Part shown: piece by piece, positions 52,609 through 61,621 of the stretch
How the letters are laid out: the number at the start of each line of letters is the position of its first letter
Numbering within the stretch: position 1 is the first letter of the stretch
From: Palsa-504 sp963739135
GTDB lineage: Bacteria > Actinomycetota > Actinomycetes > Streptosporangiales > Streptosporangiaceae
DNA: 64,000 bases
Reading direction: 5' to 3'
Assembly: GCA_963739135.1 (NCBI GenBank)
Contig: CAVTZG010000019.1
Coordinates: 34,544-98,543 of the forward strand
Position numbers and translations under genes: made by a program
Notes under the pieces: generated by a model
Seen by the model: the letters and a program-made list of their open reading frames with translations, nothing else
What the model was told of the DNA's origin: nothing
Databases searched by the model: none

Positions 52609-53280
52609 ATGACCGAGCCCATTACCGTGCTGATCGCCGACGACCAGCAGATGGTGCGCCGCGGGTTCCGGGCCATCCTGGAAGCCGAGCCGGACATCCG
52701 GGTGGTGGCCGAGGCCGGCGACGGCCGGGAGGCGATCGAGCAGGTGCGCAGGCACGCCCCGGCCGTGGCCCTGCTCGACATCCGGATGCCGGTCCTGGAC
52801 GGCCTGCGGGCCGCCCGGCAGGTCATCGAGCTCAGCCCGGACACCCGGGTGCTCATCCTCACCACCTTCGACGCCGACGAGTACGTCTACGAGGCGCTGC
52901 GCGCCGGGGCCAGCGGCTTCCTGCTCAAGGACGCCCCGGCCGACCAGCTGATCACCGCGGTGCGCAGCCTGGCGGCCGGCGACGCCCTCATCGACCCGGT
53001 CATCACCCGCCGGCTCATCTCCCGGTTCGCGCTGGCCGCCCGCGGGCCCGCGGGCCTGCCCGACGAGCTGCGCCAGCTCACCGCGCGGGAGCTCGAGGTG
53101 CTCAGGCTGGTGGCGCGGGGGCTGTCCAACCTGGAGATCGCCAGGGAACTCGTGGTGGAGGAGAACACGGTCAAGACCCACGTCAGCCGGATCCTGATGA
53201 AGCTGGGCCTCCGGGACCGGGTGCAGGCCGTGGTGCTGGCCTACGAGCTGGGTTTCGTCACCCCGGAAGCCCGCGGCTGA
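52609..53280 (+). CDS. NarL/LuxR-type response regulator
   Basis: 223 aa. Receiver with phospho-Asp in ALLDIRMPVLDGL and LuxR HTH (LTARELEVLRLVARGLSNLEIARELV). Divergent from the kinase operon, as is common for such pairs. Confidence 0.9.
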   Translation: MTEPITVLIADDQQMVRRGFRAILEAEPDIRVVAEAGDGREAIEQVRRHAPAVALLDIRMPVLDGLRAARQVIELSPDTRVLILTTFDADEYVYEALRAGASGFLLKDAPADQLITAVRSLAAGDALIDPVITRRLISRFALAARGPAGLPDELRQLTARELEVLRLVARGLSNLEIARELVVEENTVKTHVSRILMKLGLRDRVQAVVLAYELGFVTPEARG

Positions 53281-53287
53281 GCGATCC

Positions 53288-53623
53288 TCAGGCGGTGAAC
53301 GATACGGCCAGGGCGATCAGGGCCACGGCGACGATGGTGGCGGACATCAGCTTGAACCGCTCCTGACGGCTGTGGGTCATCCGGCCCAGGTACCAGACCA
53401 CCGGGGTCAGGGCCAGGATGACCAGGCCGGGGAGCACCTCATGCTTGAGGACTACGCCGCCGACGGCGGCGAAGGAGATGGCCGTCCTGATCCAGGCCAG
53501 CGCGGTGCGCTCGCGGGCCAGGCCGGCATCGGGCTCGCCGGGATCGGCTGCGCCCGCTGCGGCGCCTGCGGCGCCGGGGCCCTCCGAGCCGCCTGCGGCG
53601 CCGGGGCCGGGGGTGGTCGTCAT
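53288..53623 (-). CDS. DUF202 membrane protein
   Basis: 111 aa: LARERTALAWIRTAISFAAVG is the DUF202 signature; three spans. Eleven bases after the next DUF202 gene, forming a pair. Confidence 0.82.
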   Translation of the reverse strand: MTTTPGPGAAGGSEGPGAAGAAAGAADPGEPDAGLARERTALAWIRTAISFAAVGGVVLKHEVLPGLVILALTPVVWYLGRMTHSRQERFKLMSATIVAVALIALAVSFTA

Positions 53624-53633
53624 CGCAGTGCTG

Positions 53634-54008
53634 TCATCGGAGGGCCGAGACCAGGACCACGACGGCGGACACCACCGCCAGCACGAAGACGACCACGGCC
53701 ATCAGCTTGGGCATGACGGACCTGGGCAGCGGCTGGCCGTGCCGCATGGCCCGCTGGCTCCTGGTCCACTCGGTGTAGGCGGTCACGGCCACCACCGCGC
53801 CGAACACGATCAGCGGCACGCCGAGGATATGGCGGCCCCAGGGCACCCCGGGGAACGGCGGCAGCAGCTGCACCACGCCCAGCCCGGCCACCACCAGGGC
53901 CAGCGCGGTCCGGCTCCAGGCCAGGAAGGTGCGTTCGTTGGCGAAGGTGAACCGGGGATCGGGCTCGGTGCCGTCCTGGTCCGCTGCCTGGTCACGGGAA
54001 TCGGCCAT
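53634..54008 (-). CDS. DUF202 (YidH-like) membrane protein
   Basis: 124 aa: FANERTFLAWSRTALALVVAG, three spans. Typical companion of the 53288 gene. ATG at 54008. Confidence 0.82.
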   Translation of the reverse strand: MADSRDQAADQDGTEPDPRFTFANERTFLAWSRTALALVVAGLGVVQLLPPFPGVPWGRHILGVPLIVFGAVVAVTAYTEWTRSQRAMRHGQPLPRSVMPKLMAVVVFVLAVVSAVVVLVSALR

Positions 54009-54213
54009 CCCGCACCTCTTTCGCTTGATCCGGGCCGTCCACGGCACCCGAGGAGATCCGCACCAGAATCTTTGCAAAAAGCGTTGGCCCCGTCACCGCG
54101 CCGCACCCGGGCCATTGGATCAGCGGGGCCCGGGCGGAGAGCCACGGCCCGTTCGGCGTCCTGATCTTTTCAGGGTCATCTTTTCAGTGGCATCTTTTTC
54201 AGGGTCATCTGTT

Positions 54214-54813
54214 TCAGGCGTCGCGGTCGGCGGCGGTCCGTACGGCGGCGAAGGCCGCGGCGATGGCCGCCAGCGAGAAGTGCGCGTTCAGGCCGCTGGG
54301 GTTGGGGACCACCCAGACCCGCGCGGCGCCCAGCGAGTCCGGCTGCGGGCCGGTGTCGGCCTTCGGCTGGCCGAAGGCGGTGCGGTAGGCGGTGACGCCG
54401 GCGATGGCCAGGATGCGCGGCCGGTGGCTGGCGACCAGAGCGGCCAGATGCCCGCGGCCGGCCCGGAGTTCGGCGGCGGTCAGCTCGGCGGCCTGCGCGG
54501 TGGGGCGGGGCACCAGGTTGGTGATGCCGAGCCCGAAGCCGGGCAGCAGGTCCTGCTCGCTGGGGCGGAGCTGGCGCGGGGTGAAGCCGGACAGGTGCAG
54601 GGCGGGCCAGAACCGGTTGCCCGGCCGGGCGAAGTGCCAGCCTGTGGCGGCGGAGTACAGGCCGGGGTTGATGCCGCAGAACAGCACCCGGAAGTCCGCG
54701 CCCGGCTCGGGCAGCACGTCAGGGATGGTGCGGTCCCGGGCCGCCTGCAGGTCCAGGCCGTCCGGGCGCGGCGGGTTCTCGGCGCCGGCGGCCGGATCGG
54801 CGATGTCGGTCAT
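54214..54813 (-). CDS. mug: G/U mismatch-specific uracil-DNA glycosylase
   Basis: 199 aa. Active-site GINPGLYSAATGWHFARPGN and VVPNPSGLNAHFS match the MUG family, which removes uracil or ethenocytosine opposite guanine. ATG at 54813. The 200 bases downstream hold repeats of tcttttcagggtca (54170-54222). Confidence 0.87.
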   Translation of the reverse strand: MTDIADPAAGAENPPRPDGLDLQAARDRTIPDVLPEPGADFRVLFCGINPGLYSAATGWHFARPGNRFWPALHLSGFTPRQLRPSEQDLLPGFGLGITNLVPRPTAQAAELTAAELRAGRGHLAALVASHRPRILAIAGVTAYRTAFGQPKADTGPQPDSLGAARVWVVPNPSGLNAHFSLAAIAAAFAAVRTAADRDA

Positions 54814-54882
54814 GATGGCAGGCTAGCTAATTCACCCTGTGGCGGCGTGAATCGCGGCGACGGTGGTCTCGGGGCGCGGGGG

Positions 54883-55512
54883 TCAGCGGAGCAGGACGCG
54901 CTCGGCGCCGAAGTCCGCGACCAGCTCCAGCCGACCGCCCAGCGCTGCCACGTAGGAGGCCAGGGTACGGACCTCCGATGCGCCGGGCTCGGCGCGCTCG
55001 ATGGCCGACACCCGTTCCTGCCGGACCCCCATCCGCTGGGCTAGTTCGGCCTGGGTGAGGCCGAGCCGGGTGCGCTGCTCAGCCAGCGTGCGCGCACCGT
55101 TCCCGGCGACCAGGGCGGCCGCGCCGAGCTGGTCCGCGACCGTCGCGGCCTCCTCCGGCCGGTCCGCCGCCAGCGCCGCGCGCCGCTGATCCTCCAGCCG
55201 GGCCAGGGTGGACTCCAGCTCGGCGAGCTGGTTCTGAGCGTCGTGAACCAGCTCGGCCACACCCGCGGCCCGCCTCCGCGCCACCTGGAGCTGCTCGAGC
55301 CTGACCTGGTAGGAGCGGTCGAGGGCCTCGCCCGGCTCGCCGGGCAGCCGCGGATCGGCGACCTCGGTGACCAGCGGGGGCCCGAGGCTGGCGCCCTCGC
55401 TCATCAGCGCGGCCAGCGCCTCCCCCGCCAGCAAGGCGGCGGGCGGGTCGCCGCGGCCAAGGTCAGCCAGCCAGTCGTGAATCTCGGCGGACATCCGGAG
55501 CAGGTAGCCCAT
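54883..55512 (-). CDS. XRE-family regulator with N-terminal coiled region
   Basis: 209 aa. Helical N-terminal 120 residues, then HTH LGLTQAELAQRMGVRQERVSA and an antitoxin-like C-terminal strand (LGGRLELVADFGAERVLL). No toxin gene adjoins it. GGAGG before ATG 55512. Confidence 0.75.
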   Translation of the reverse strand: MGYLLRMSAEIHDWLADLGRGDPPAALLAGEALAALMSEGASLGPPLVTEVADPRLPGEPGEALDRSYQVRLEQLQVARRRAAGVAELVHDAQNQLAELESTLARLEDQRRAALAADRPEEAATVADQLGAAALVAGNGARTLAEQRTRLGLTQAELAQRMGVRQERVSAIERAEPGASEVRTLASYVAALGGRLELVADFGAERVLLR

Positions 55513-55526
55513 GACCGGCCTCCAGG

Positions 55527-56681
55527 TTAGTACCCATGTGTACTATATCGGCGCCCATCGCCGGGCCGGTACCGGGCGAGCTCGGCGGGCGGCGTGCCGG
55601 TCATCAGTTCGGCCGCGATGAGGCGGGACAGGTGGGCGGCCAGGGTCACGCCGCTGTGAGTCACCGCGACGTAAAGGCGGCCCGCGCCGGACGGGCGGCC
55701 GATGATGGACTGGCCGTCGGCGGGCATCGGGCGCACGCAGACCTGATACCGAACGACGCTGGCCTCATCGAGGCCCGTTACGGTCCGCTGGGCCCGGCGG
55801 AGGAGTTCGGCCGCCCAGCCTGTGAGCTCAGCCTCCGGGGTGTGCAGGTCCACAGCCGCGTCCGGGGCCTCCAGGTGCAGCAGGCGGCCGGGATGCGGGC
55901 GGAGGGCCAGGTCGGGGGTGTGCACCAGCCGGGCCAGGGCCGGCGCGCTGACCGGGCCGACCCGGACGACGAAACCGGGCGCGGTGGCGCCCGGGGTGTC
56001 CCAGGCGACCAGCGGGACCGAGGCGGTCGGGGTGCCGGCCAGGGTGGCGAGCCCGGGGGTCCAGCGGCCGGCGCAGCACACTATCTCGTCGGCCTGGATG
56101 GTGGCGCCGGCGGCGGTCCGCACCTGGCCGTCGGTCAGGGCGGTTACCCGGCCCTGGTCGCCGGTCAGGACGGTGGCGCCGTGTGCTACGGCGCGGGCCA
56201 CCAGGCGCTCGATCAGCGGCTCGGTCAGCAGGTAGCCCTCACCGGGGAACCAGGCCGCCGCGGCGGCCGGGCCGGGCGGCCGCAGCGACGGCTCCAGGGC
56301 CTGCGCTTCGGCCGGGTCGATCAGGTGCGCGGGGTAGCCCCACCCGGTCAGGCGGCGGACCCGGGCGGCGAGCGCTGCGGCCGGGCCGGCTGTGGCGGCC
56401 AGTTCCAGGTGGCCGACGGGCCGGTACCAGGCCGCGCCGTCGAGGTCGGGGGCCAGCTCGGCCCAGGCCCGGATCCCGGCGTGGTTGAGGTCGTGGTAGG
56501 GCCGGGGGGCCTTGTCGTTGGAGTTCAGCCAGGCCAGGCTCCACCGGCTGGTGGCGCGGCCCGGCTGGTCCTGCTCCAGCAGCGTCACCCGCGCTCCGGC
56601 GGCGGCCAGCCGGGCCGCCACGGACGCGCCGAGCACCCCCGCGCCGATCACCACGCAGCTCCGGGGCGGGATGCGAGGCAC
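55527..56681 (-). CDS. FAD-dependent amino-acid oxidase (DAO family)
   Basis: 384 aa. CVVIGAGVLGASVAARLAAAG is the FAD-binding motif; C-terminal RPMPADGQSIIGRP and LYVAVTHSGVTLA are typical of glycine/D-amino-acid oxidases. GTG at 56681 chosen; further upstream lies only the 14-bp repeat. Confidence 0.82.
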   Translation of the reverse strand: MPRIPPRSCVVIGAGVLGASVAARLAAAGARVTLLEQDQPGRATSRWSLAWLNSNDKAPRPYHDLNHAGIRAWAELAPDLDGAAWYRPVGHLELAATAGPAAALAARVRRLTGWGYPAHLIDPAEAQALEPSLRPPGPAAAAAWFPGEGYLLTEPLIERLVARAVAHGATVLTGDQGRVTALTDGQVRTAAGATIQADEIVCCAGRWTPGLATLAGTPTASVPLVAWDTPGATAPGFVVRVGPVSAPALARLVHTPDLALRPHPGRLLHLEAPDAAVDLHTPEAELTGWAAELLRRAQRTVTGLDEASVVRYQVCVRPMPADGQSIIGRPSGAGRLYVAVTHSGVTLAAHLSRLIAAELMTGTPPAELARYRPGDGRRYSTHGY

Positions 56682-56696
56682 GCCTGACTGTACCTG

Positions 56697-56780
56697 GCTG
56701 GCTTGACCCTGCTGGCTTGACCCTGCTGACTTGACCCTGCTGGCTTGACCTTGCTGGGTTGACCCTGCTGGGTTGACCGA
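56697..56780. repeat. 14-bp tandem repeat
   Basis: Six units of gctggcttgaccct with substitutions, lying between the oxidase start and the truncated ABC ATPase. Confidence 0.92.
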
Positions 56781-57102
56781 CCTGGAGCGGGTCTGCGACC
56801 ACATCGTGCTGCTGGTCTCCTCGCGGGTGCAGGTGGCCGGGGATGTGGATGATCTGCTGGCCGCGCACCGCCGGCTCACCGGGCCGCGCCGCGACGCGGC
56901 GGCGCTGCCCGCGGACTACGAGGCCATCGAGGAGAGCCATACCGACGTACAGAGCAGCTTCATCGTGCGCTGCCGGGGGCCGGTGTACGACCCGGCCTGG
57001 ACTGTCGAGGAACTGAGCCTGGAGGACGTGGTGCTCGCCTACATGAGCCGGGCGCGGCACGGTGTCGGCATAGGCCAGCGCGGATTGAGCGTGCTGCGAT
57101 GA
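56773..57102 (+). pseudogene. C-terminal fragment of an ABC-2 transporter ATPase
   Basis: The frame opens in the repeat with DLERVCDHIVLLVSSRVQVAG, which in intact ATPases follows the H-loop; Walker A, signature and Walker B (about 200 residues) are missing. Still overlaps the permease gene by ATGA. Confidence 0.82.
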
Positions 57103-58172
57103 TCGAGCTGTCCTGGCGGCAGTTCCGGACGCAGGCCGTGGTGGCGTTCGGGCTGCTGGCCGTGATCGCGGTGGCGCTGGGCATCACCGGCCCGGCGCTC
57201 GTCCACCTGTACGACACCAGCGTGGTGCCCTGCCAGGCCGAGGGTGACTGCTCGCTGGCCACCAGCGCGTTCGTCGGCCGCGACCAGCTGCTGCAGGACC
57301 TGGGCTGGGTCCTGGTCGTGGTGCCCGGGCTGATCGGCTTGTTCTGGGGCGCGCCGCTGGCGGCCCGGGAGCTGGAGACCGGAACCTACCAGCTGGCCTG
57401 GACCCAGGGTGTGACCCGCAAGCGCTGGCTGGCGGTCAAGCTCGGTCTGGTCGGCTTGGGCAGCGTGGCCGTCGCCGGGCTGCTCAGTCTGATGGTGACC
57501 TGGTGGTCCAGTCCGCTCGACCGGGTGAATGCGGATCCGTTCACATTGTTCGGCGAGCGCGGCATCGTCCCGCTCGGGTATGCCGCGTTCGCCTTTGCCC
57601 TGGGCGTCTGCGCCGGCCTGGTGCTGCGCCGGACGGTGCCTGCGATGGTCGCCACGCTGGCCGTGTTCGTCGGCGTCCGGCTGGCCGTGACGAACTGGGT
57701 CCGGCCGTACCTGCTGGCCCCGCTGCGCCTGGTCGCCGCCCTCCCGCCCCCGGTCCCGAACAGCTTCCGCGGCCCCACCCCGCCCCGGCCCGGCGACTGG
57801 GTCGTATCCGACCAGGTGACCACCGCGGCGGGCCGGGTGGTCGGGCAGGACGGCGCGATCAGCCTCGGCGGCGGCAGATACGGCTTCCTGTTCGGGCCGG
57901 CCGGTAACGGCAGCGTGGCGCTCCAGGGGGTAGGAGTGTGTCCCAACCGGTTCCCCGCTCGGGCCGGGAGCGGCCCTGGAGGGACACCCAGCCCGGCGTT
58001 CCAGCAGGCCACGCAGGAGTGCATCACCCGGCTGGGGCTCAAGGAGGTGCTGACCTACCAGCCCACCTACCGCTACTGGCCGCTGCAGTGGTACGAGACA
58101 GGCATCTTCGTCGGCCTGGCCCTGATCCTGGCCGGGTTCTGCTTCTGGTGGCTGCGGCGGCGCTACGCCTGA
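57099..58172 (+). CDS. ABC-2 type transporter permease
   Basis: 357 aa with six spans and the ELETGTYQLAWTQGVTRKRW motif common to actinobacterial ABC-2 permeases. Intact, but its ATPase partner is truncated, so it is probably inactive unless another ATPase serves it. Confidence 0.8.
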   Translation: MIELSWRQFRTQAVVAFGLLAVIAVALGITGPALVHLYDTSVVPCQAEGDCSLATSAFVGRDQLLQDLGWVLVVVPGLIGLFWGAPLAARELETGTYQLAWTQGVTRKRWLAVKLGLVGLGSVAVAGLLSLMVTWWSSPLDRVNADPFTLFGERGIVPLGYAAFAFALGVCAGLVLRRTVPAMVATLAVFVGVRLAVTNWVRPYLLAPLRLVAALPPPVPNSFRGPTPPRPGDWVVSDQVTTAAGRVVGQDGAISLGGGRYGFLFGPAGNGSVALQGVGVCPNRFPARAGSGPGGTPSPAFQQATQECITRLGLKEVLTYQPTYRYWPLQWYETGIFVGLALILAGFCFWWLRRRYA

Positions 58173-58193
58173 TGCGTTTTGGCCCGGGGGTGG

Positions 58194-58439
58194 TTACCCG
58201 GTTCCTGGTGGGGGGCTGTGGCTGCGGATGATCTTGCCGTCGGGGCTTCGGACCTGGCTGGTGCCGTCAGGATTGACGGTCAGGGTCCAGCCGAGCTGGT
58301 GCAGCAGCACGTGATGATGCCACCAGCAGTAATCCTTCAGATTGGTCAGGCTGGTGGGGCCGCCGTCGGCCCGGTGCACCACGTGGTGCGGTTCGCAGCC
58401 GACGGCGAGCTGGCCGCAGCCGCCCGGATGCTTCCGCAA
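58194..58439 (-). pseudogene. C-terminal fragment of an HNH/DUF222 (13E12-type) protein
   Basis: About 81 residues: HPGGCGQLAVGCEPHHVVHR and LKDYCWWHHHVLLH are the HNH core of this family. The N-terminal ~300 residues are missing and a stop lies in frame just upstream. The break falls about 27 bases from the integrase start, as expected if the element inserted here. Confidence 0.8.
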
Positions 58440-58465
58440 TCCACACAGGATCGGGAGCAGGCATC

Positions 58466-59992
58466 ATGGATGATGTGCTCACCACGGAGTATGACGGGTG
58501 CGGACGCTGCCTGGTGGCGGTCCGCCGCCTGAGCAGGAAGACCGACAAGGCCAGCAGCCCGCAGCGTCAGGGCGACCAGGAACTGCAGGCTGCGGCCGAC
58601 GCTGGGGGCCATATCATCGCGTGGGCCGATGACTGGGAGGTCTCGGGGGCCACGGACCCGATGACCCGCAAAGGGCTCGGCCCCTGGCTGCGCGGTGAGA
58701 TGGGACCGTATGACGGGATCGTGGCCCCGACCGTGGACCGGGTCGGCCGCAACGTGCGCGACACGCTGAACACCCAGGAGCTGCTGACCAGCCAGGACCG
58801 GGTCGTGGTCACGGCCGATCACGCGGGGGTGTGGGATTTCAGCGACCCGAACCAGGAAAACGAGTGGCTGGCCAAGGCGTGGGGATCGCAGATGGAGCTG
58901 CGCGCGATCCAGAGGCGCAACCGGGATGAGAAGATCCGGGCGCGGAAGGCGGGCGAGCCCAAGCAGCGCCCCTCGTACGGGTACATGTACGTGCGCCTTG
59001 CCCCGATGGCGAAGGTCGATCACGTCGCGCTCGACACTGTCGGCGCGGAGATCATCCGGGAGGTGGCGCGGCGGATCCTGGCCGATGAGACGGGGAAGAT
59101 CACGATCGGGACAGAGGCGGTGCGGCTGACGCGGGAGGGGATCCCTAATCCAGGCGACCGCAGAGCCCAGTTGTACGGACGCCCGGTGAAAGGCGGGCCG
59201 TGGACCGGGCATACCCTCAAGCACATTTTGACCAGTGAGGCGGCCCTGGGGTATCTCATGCACGGCGGCAGGCCTGTCCTCGGCGCGGACGGACGGCCGA
59301 CGCGAATAGCAGAGCCGTTGTGGGACCGTGCGACCCATGACGCCCTGGTGCAGGCGACCGCGCCCAAACGCGACGGCCACCGCGCGCCGAAGGGCTTGCG
59401 GCTGCTGACCGGGACATTCTTTTGCGGGAACTGCGGCTCACGGCTGCACGTCACCGGACGAGGCGGCGACAGGTACGCCTACAAGTGCACCGCGCGGATA
59501 CGTGGAATCCGCGCGTCGGCCGAGTGCAAGCCCGCCCCGGCCATGGCGCTGGCGGCGGCGGATGCGCTGGTGAGCGAGTGGTTCTTGGGCCGGTACGGGT
59601 CCGGGGAGGTCATGCGGAAGATCTACGATCCGGGGACCGGGCACGCGGCCCAGATCGCGGAGCTTGAGGCCACGCGCACGCGGCTGCGGGAGGATCGGCA
59701 GACCGGGCTCTACGATGACGCCGAAGACGCGGACTGGTACCGCACAGAATACCGGCGGCTGGGCGAGGAAGTCGCGGCGCTGAAGGCGCTCCCCGAGCGC
59801 AAGCCGGGCATGCGCCTGGTGCCCACGGGCCGCACCATCGCCCAGGAGTGGGACGCGGCCGATAACGCGCGGCGGCGGGAAATGCTGGCAGAGTTCGAGG
59901 TCCGCGTCGTTTTGCACCCGACCGGGCATCACCCGCGCCTGGCGATTACCGGCATGGAGATCAGCCCGGACGGGTTTGAGATGACCAGCTGA
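58466..59992 (+). CDS. Large serine recombinase (integrase)
   Basis: 508 aa. Resolvase domain with catalytic S23 (AVRRLSRKTDKASSPQRQGDQ), recombinase domain (GYLMHGGRPVLG region) and zinc-ribbon (FCGNCGSRLH...YKC). C-terminal coiled region ends at the stop. Phage/ICE-type integrase; att site probably at the truncated HNH gene. Followed by a strong terminator. Confidence 0.9.
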   Translation: MDDVLTTEYDGCGRCLVAVRRLSRKTDKASSPQRQGDQELQAAADAGGHIIAWADDWEVSGATDPMTRKGLGPWLRGEMGPYDGIVAPTVDRVGRNVRDTLNTQELLTSQDRVVVTADHAGVWDFSDPNQENEWLAKAWGSQMELRAIQRRNRDEKIRARKAGEPKQRPSYGYMYVRLAPMAKVDHVALDTVGAEIIREVARRILADETGKITIGTEAVRLTREGIPNPGDRRAQLYGRPVKGGPWTGHTLKHILTSEAALGYLMHGGRPVLGADGRPTRIAEPLWDRATHDALVQATAPKRDGHRAPKGLRLLTGTFFCGNCGSRLHVTGRGGDRYAYKCTARIRGIRASAECKPAPAMALAAADALVSEWFLGRYGSGEVMRKIYDPGTGHAAQIAELEATRTRLREDRQTGLYDDAEDADWYRTEYRRLGEEVAALKALPERKPGMRLVPTGRTIAQEWDAADNARRREMLAEFEVRVVLHPTGHHPRLAITGMEISPDGFEMTS

Positions 59993-60008
59993 GCAGCCTG
60001 GATAGCGA

Positions 60009-60052
60009 CGAAACCGCCCGGCCTCTGACCGGATAGGGGCCGGGCGGTTTCG
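60009..60052 (+). terminator. Terminator after the integrase
   Basis: Perfect 15-bp stem cgaaaccgcccggcc / ggccgggcggtttcg with a 14-base loop. Confidence 0.8.
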
Positions 60053-60199
60053 CTGCCCCTACGGCGGCGAACGCAATGCGCGCAACCTGCGACAGGCCGT
60101 CTATGCGGCGCGACGGCTAATCACGTTGCGCGACTCAATGTGTACGTAGCGCTCCAAGAGGGTACAAACGTGATCTAAGCCAACTGGAGGTGCTCCCCA

Positions 60200-60622
60200 A
60201 TGGCAGATGCCAGCGATGCAGGAGATCTAGTATGGCTCGCTATCTACTGGTGGAACGATAACGAGCCAGCGGGCAGCATCGAGAAGCGCGACGTATGGTC
60301 TGCTACTGGTCGCCTGCGGATCGAGTACATGGCCTTCCGACCGGACGATAAGGCTGACATCAGCTTGGTCGCCTCGCTCCGCGCCCGGTATGAGGCTCCG
60401 GACGCAGGAAAAGACCAGCGTGACAAGATCGAAGATGCTGCAGCTGAGTACGCTGCCTCCCGGGCGGAGGATCAGCTGGGCATCGCATTGGAGTCGTCAC
60501 AGAGCTTCCCGCTCACCGACGTCATCGACCTGCTGAACGGGTCCGCCGAATGGCTGCGCGGCTTGGTTACGGCAGCTGTAATTCGTGATCGTGAGGTTGT
60601 CGGTGCAGGTCACGGCGGATGA
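60200..60622 (+). CDS. Hypothetical protein, mobile-element cargo
   Basis: 140 aa, acidic, no domain recognised. GGAGG lies before the ATG. Codon usage is less GC-biased than the chromosomal genes, fitting transfer with the integrase. Confidence 0.6.
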   Translation: MADASDAGDLVWLAIYWWNDNEPAGSIEKRDVWSATGRLRIEYMAFRPDDKADISLVASLRARYEAPDAGKDQRDKIEDAAAEYAASRAEDQLGIALESSQSFPLTDVIDLLNGSAEWLRGLVTAAVIRDREVVGAGHGG

Positions 60623-60666
60623 TGGCGTAGTACGGCAGTCGCCATGAGGCCGATTCCTGTCCCGCC

Positions 60667-61341
60667 TCAGGCGTGGGTGAGGATAGCTCCGCCCACTACG
60701 AGCGCAGCGATCGTCCCAGCCAGCCACAGCCAGCACCACGCCGACCGCCAGAGGAAAGTCATCCCAGCGAGGATCTCCGCATCAGCCACATCCTCCGGCT
60801 TGCTGGCAGCTGTAAACGCGTGCTTGGTACCGAAAATGAGCAAAAACCAAGTCACGCCGTAAGCGGCGGCGGTCTGGACCCCTGCCGTCGCGAAACGCAG
60901 GACGAGGTAGAGCAGCACGCCGCAGATGAGTGTGACGATTCCGCCGAAGAAGTTGCGGACCAACAGCAGCATGACCGCAAATAGCAGCAGGCCCAGCCAG
61001 AGCACGGCCACCATGCGGCCAGTGGAGATCAGCTTCGCCGCAATGAGCCCGGCGCCGCTCGCGCCGATGTAGCCGACGAATGCAGCAACGCCGTATCCGG
61101 CACCGCTTTTCGGGTCCATATCGGTGCCGCCGCTACCGTTCGTATTTACATTCACGCTGCGGATTGTGCGCCCGGCAAGGATCCCGACCAGCGCATGCGC
61201 GCTCTCGTGCACCACGGTCTCGGCATGGGTCAATATCTTCCAGAGTGTCGTGCCAGTCGCCATGATCGCCACCACTAGCCCGATAACCACCGCTTCCGGT
61301 GTGGGTAGCGGCGTCTGGATCTCGCCGATTTTGCTCAGCAT
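60667..61341 (-). CDS. M50-type membrane metallopeptidase-like protein
   Basis: 224 aa with HESAH (H45, E46, H49) at the end of the first span and several further spans. An NPDG-type second metal motif is not obvious, so activity is uncertain. The first 27 codons are duplicated at 63631-63712. Confidence 0.7.
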   Translation of the reverse strand: MLSKIGEIQTPLPTPEAVVIGLVVAIMATGTTLWKILTHAETVVHESAHALVGILAGRTIRSVNVNTNGSGGTDMDPKSGAGYGVAAFVGYIGASGAGLIAAKLISTGRMVAVLWLGLLLFAVMLLLVRNFFGGIVTLICGVLLYLVLRFATAGVQTAAAYGVTWFLLIFGTKHAFTAASKPEDVADAEILAGMTFLWRSAWCWLWLAGTIAALVVGGAILTHA

Positions 61342-61616
61342 AGTGTCCTCGGCAGAGGAGGCGGCATGGCGGCTCCGGTCATCGCTGCGATCCTCGATTA
61401 GATTAGACCGCGCGTAACCGCCCGACGCAATAATGCGGCTCTTCGAAGTTAACCGGGATGGGTTTTCGGCCGGTTACCTGGCGTGTTCTCCTGGCGGTTG
61501 CGGTGCGTGATGGGCGTCTTGTGCCGCGGGTGCAGGCGATGCGGACGCGCCTGCGCTGATTTGCCGGGTTACGGAATCCGTAGGCGAGGCGGGCTTCGAG
61601 TTTGGCGAGCCGGTTC
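61260..61616. repeat. 357-bp direct repeat, left copy
   Basis: Matches 63631-63987 with 3 substitutions and no indels. The IS element fills the space between the copies exactly. Confidence 0.95.
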
Positions 61617-61621
61617 CGCAA
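61403..61621 (-). pseudogene. C-terminal fragment of a transposase (ISL3-like?)
   Basis: Reads LEARLAYGFRNPANQRRRVR to a stop at 61403. AYGFRNP resembles the C-terminal end of ISL3-family transposases. The IS4 insertion cuts it at 61616; the equivalent right copy runs on past the window. Confidence 0.55.
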
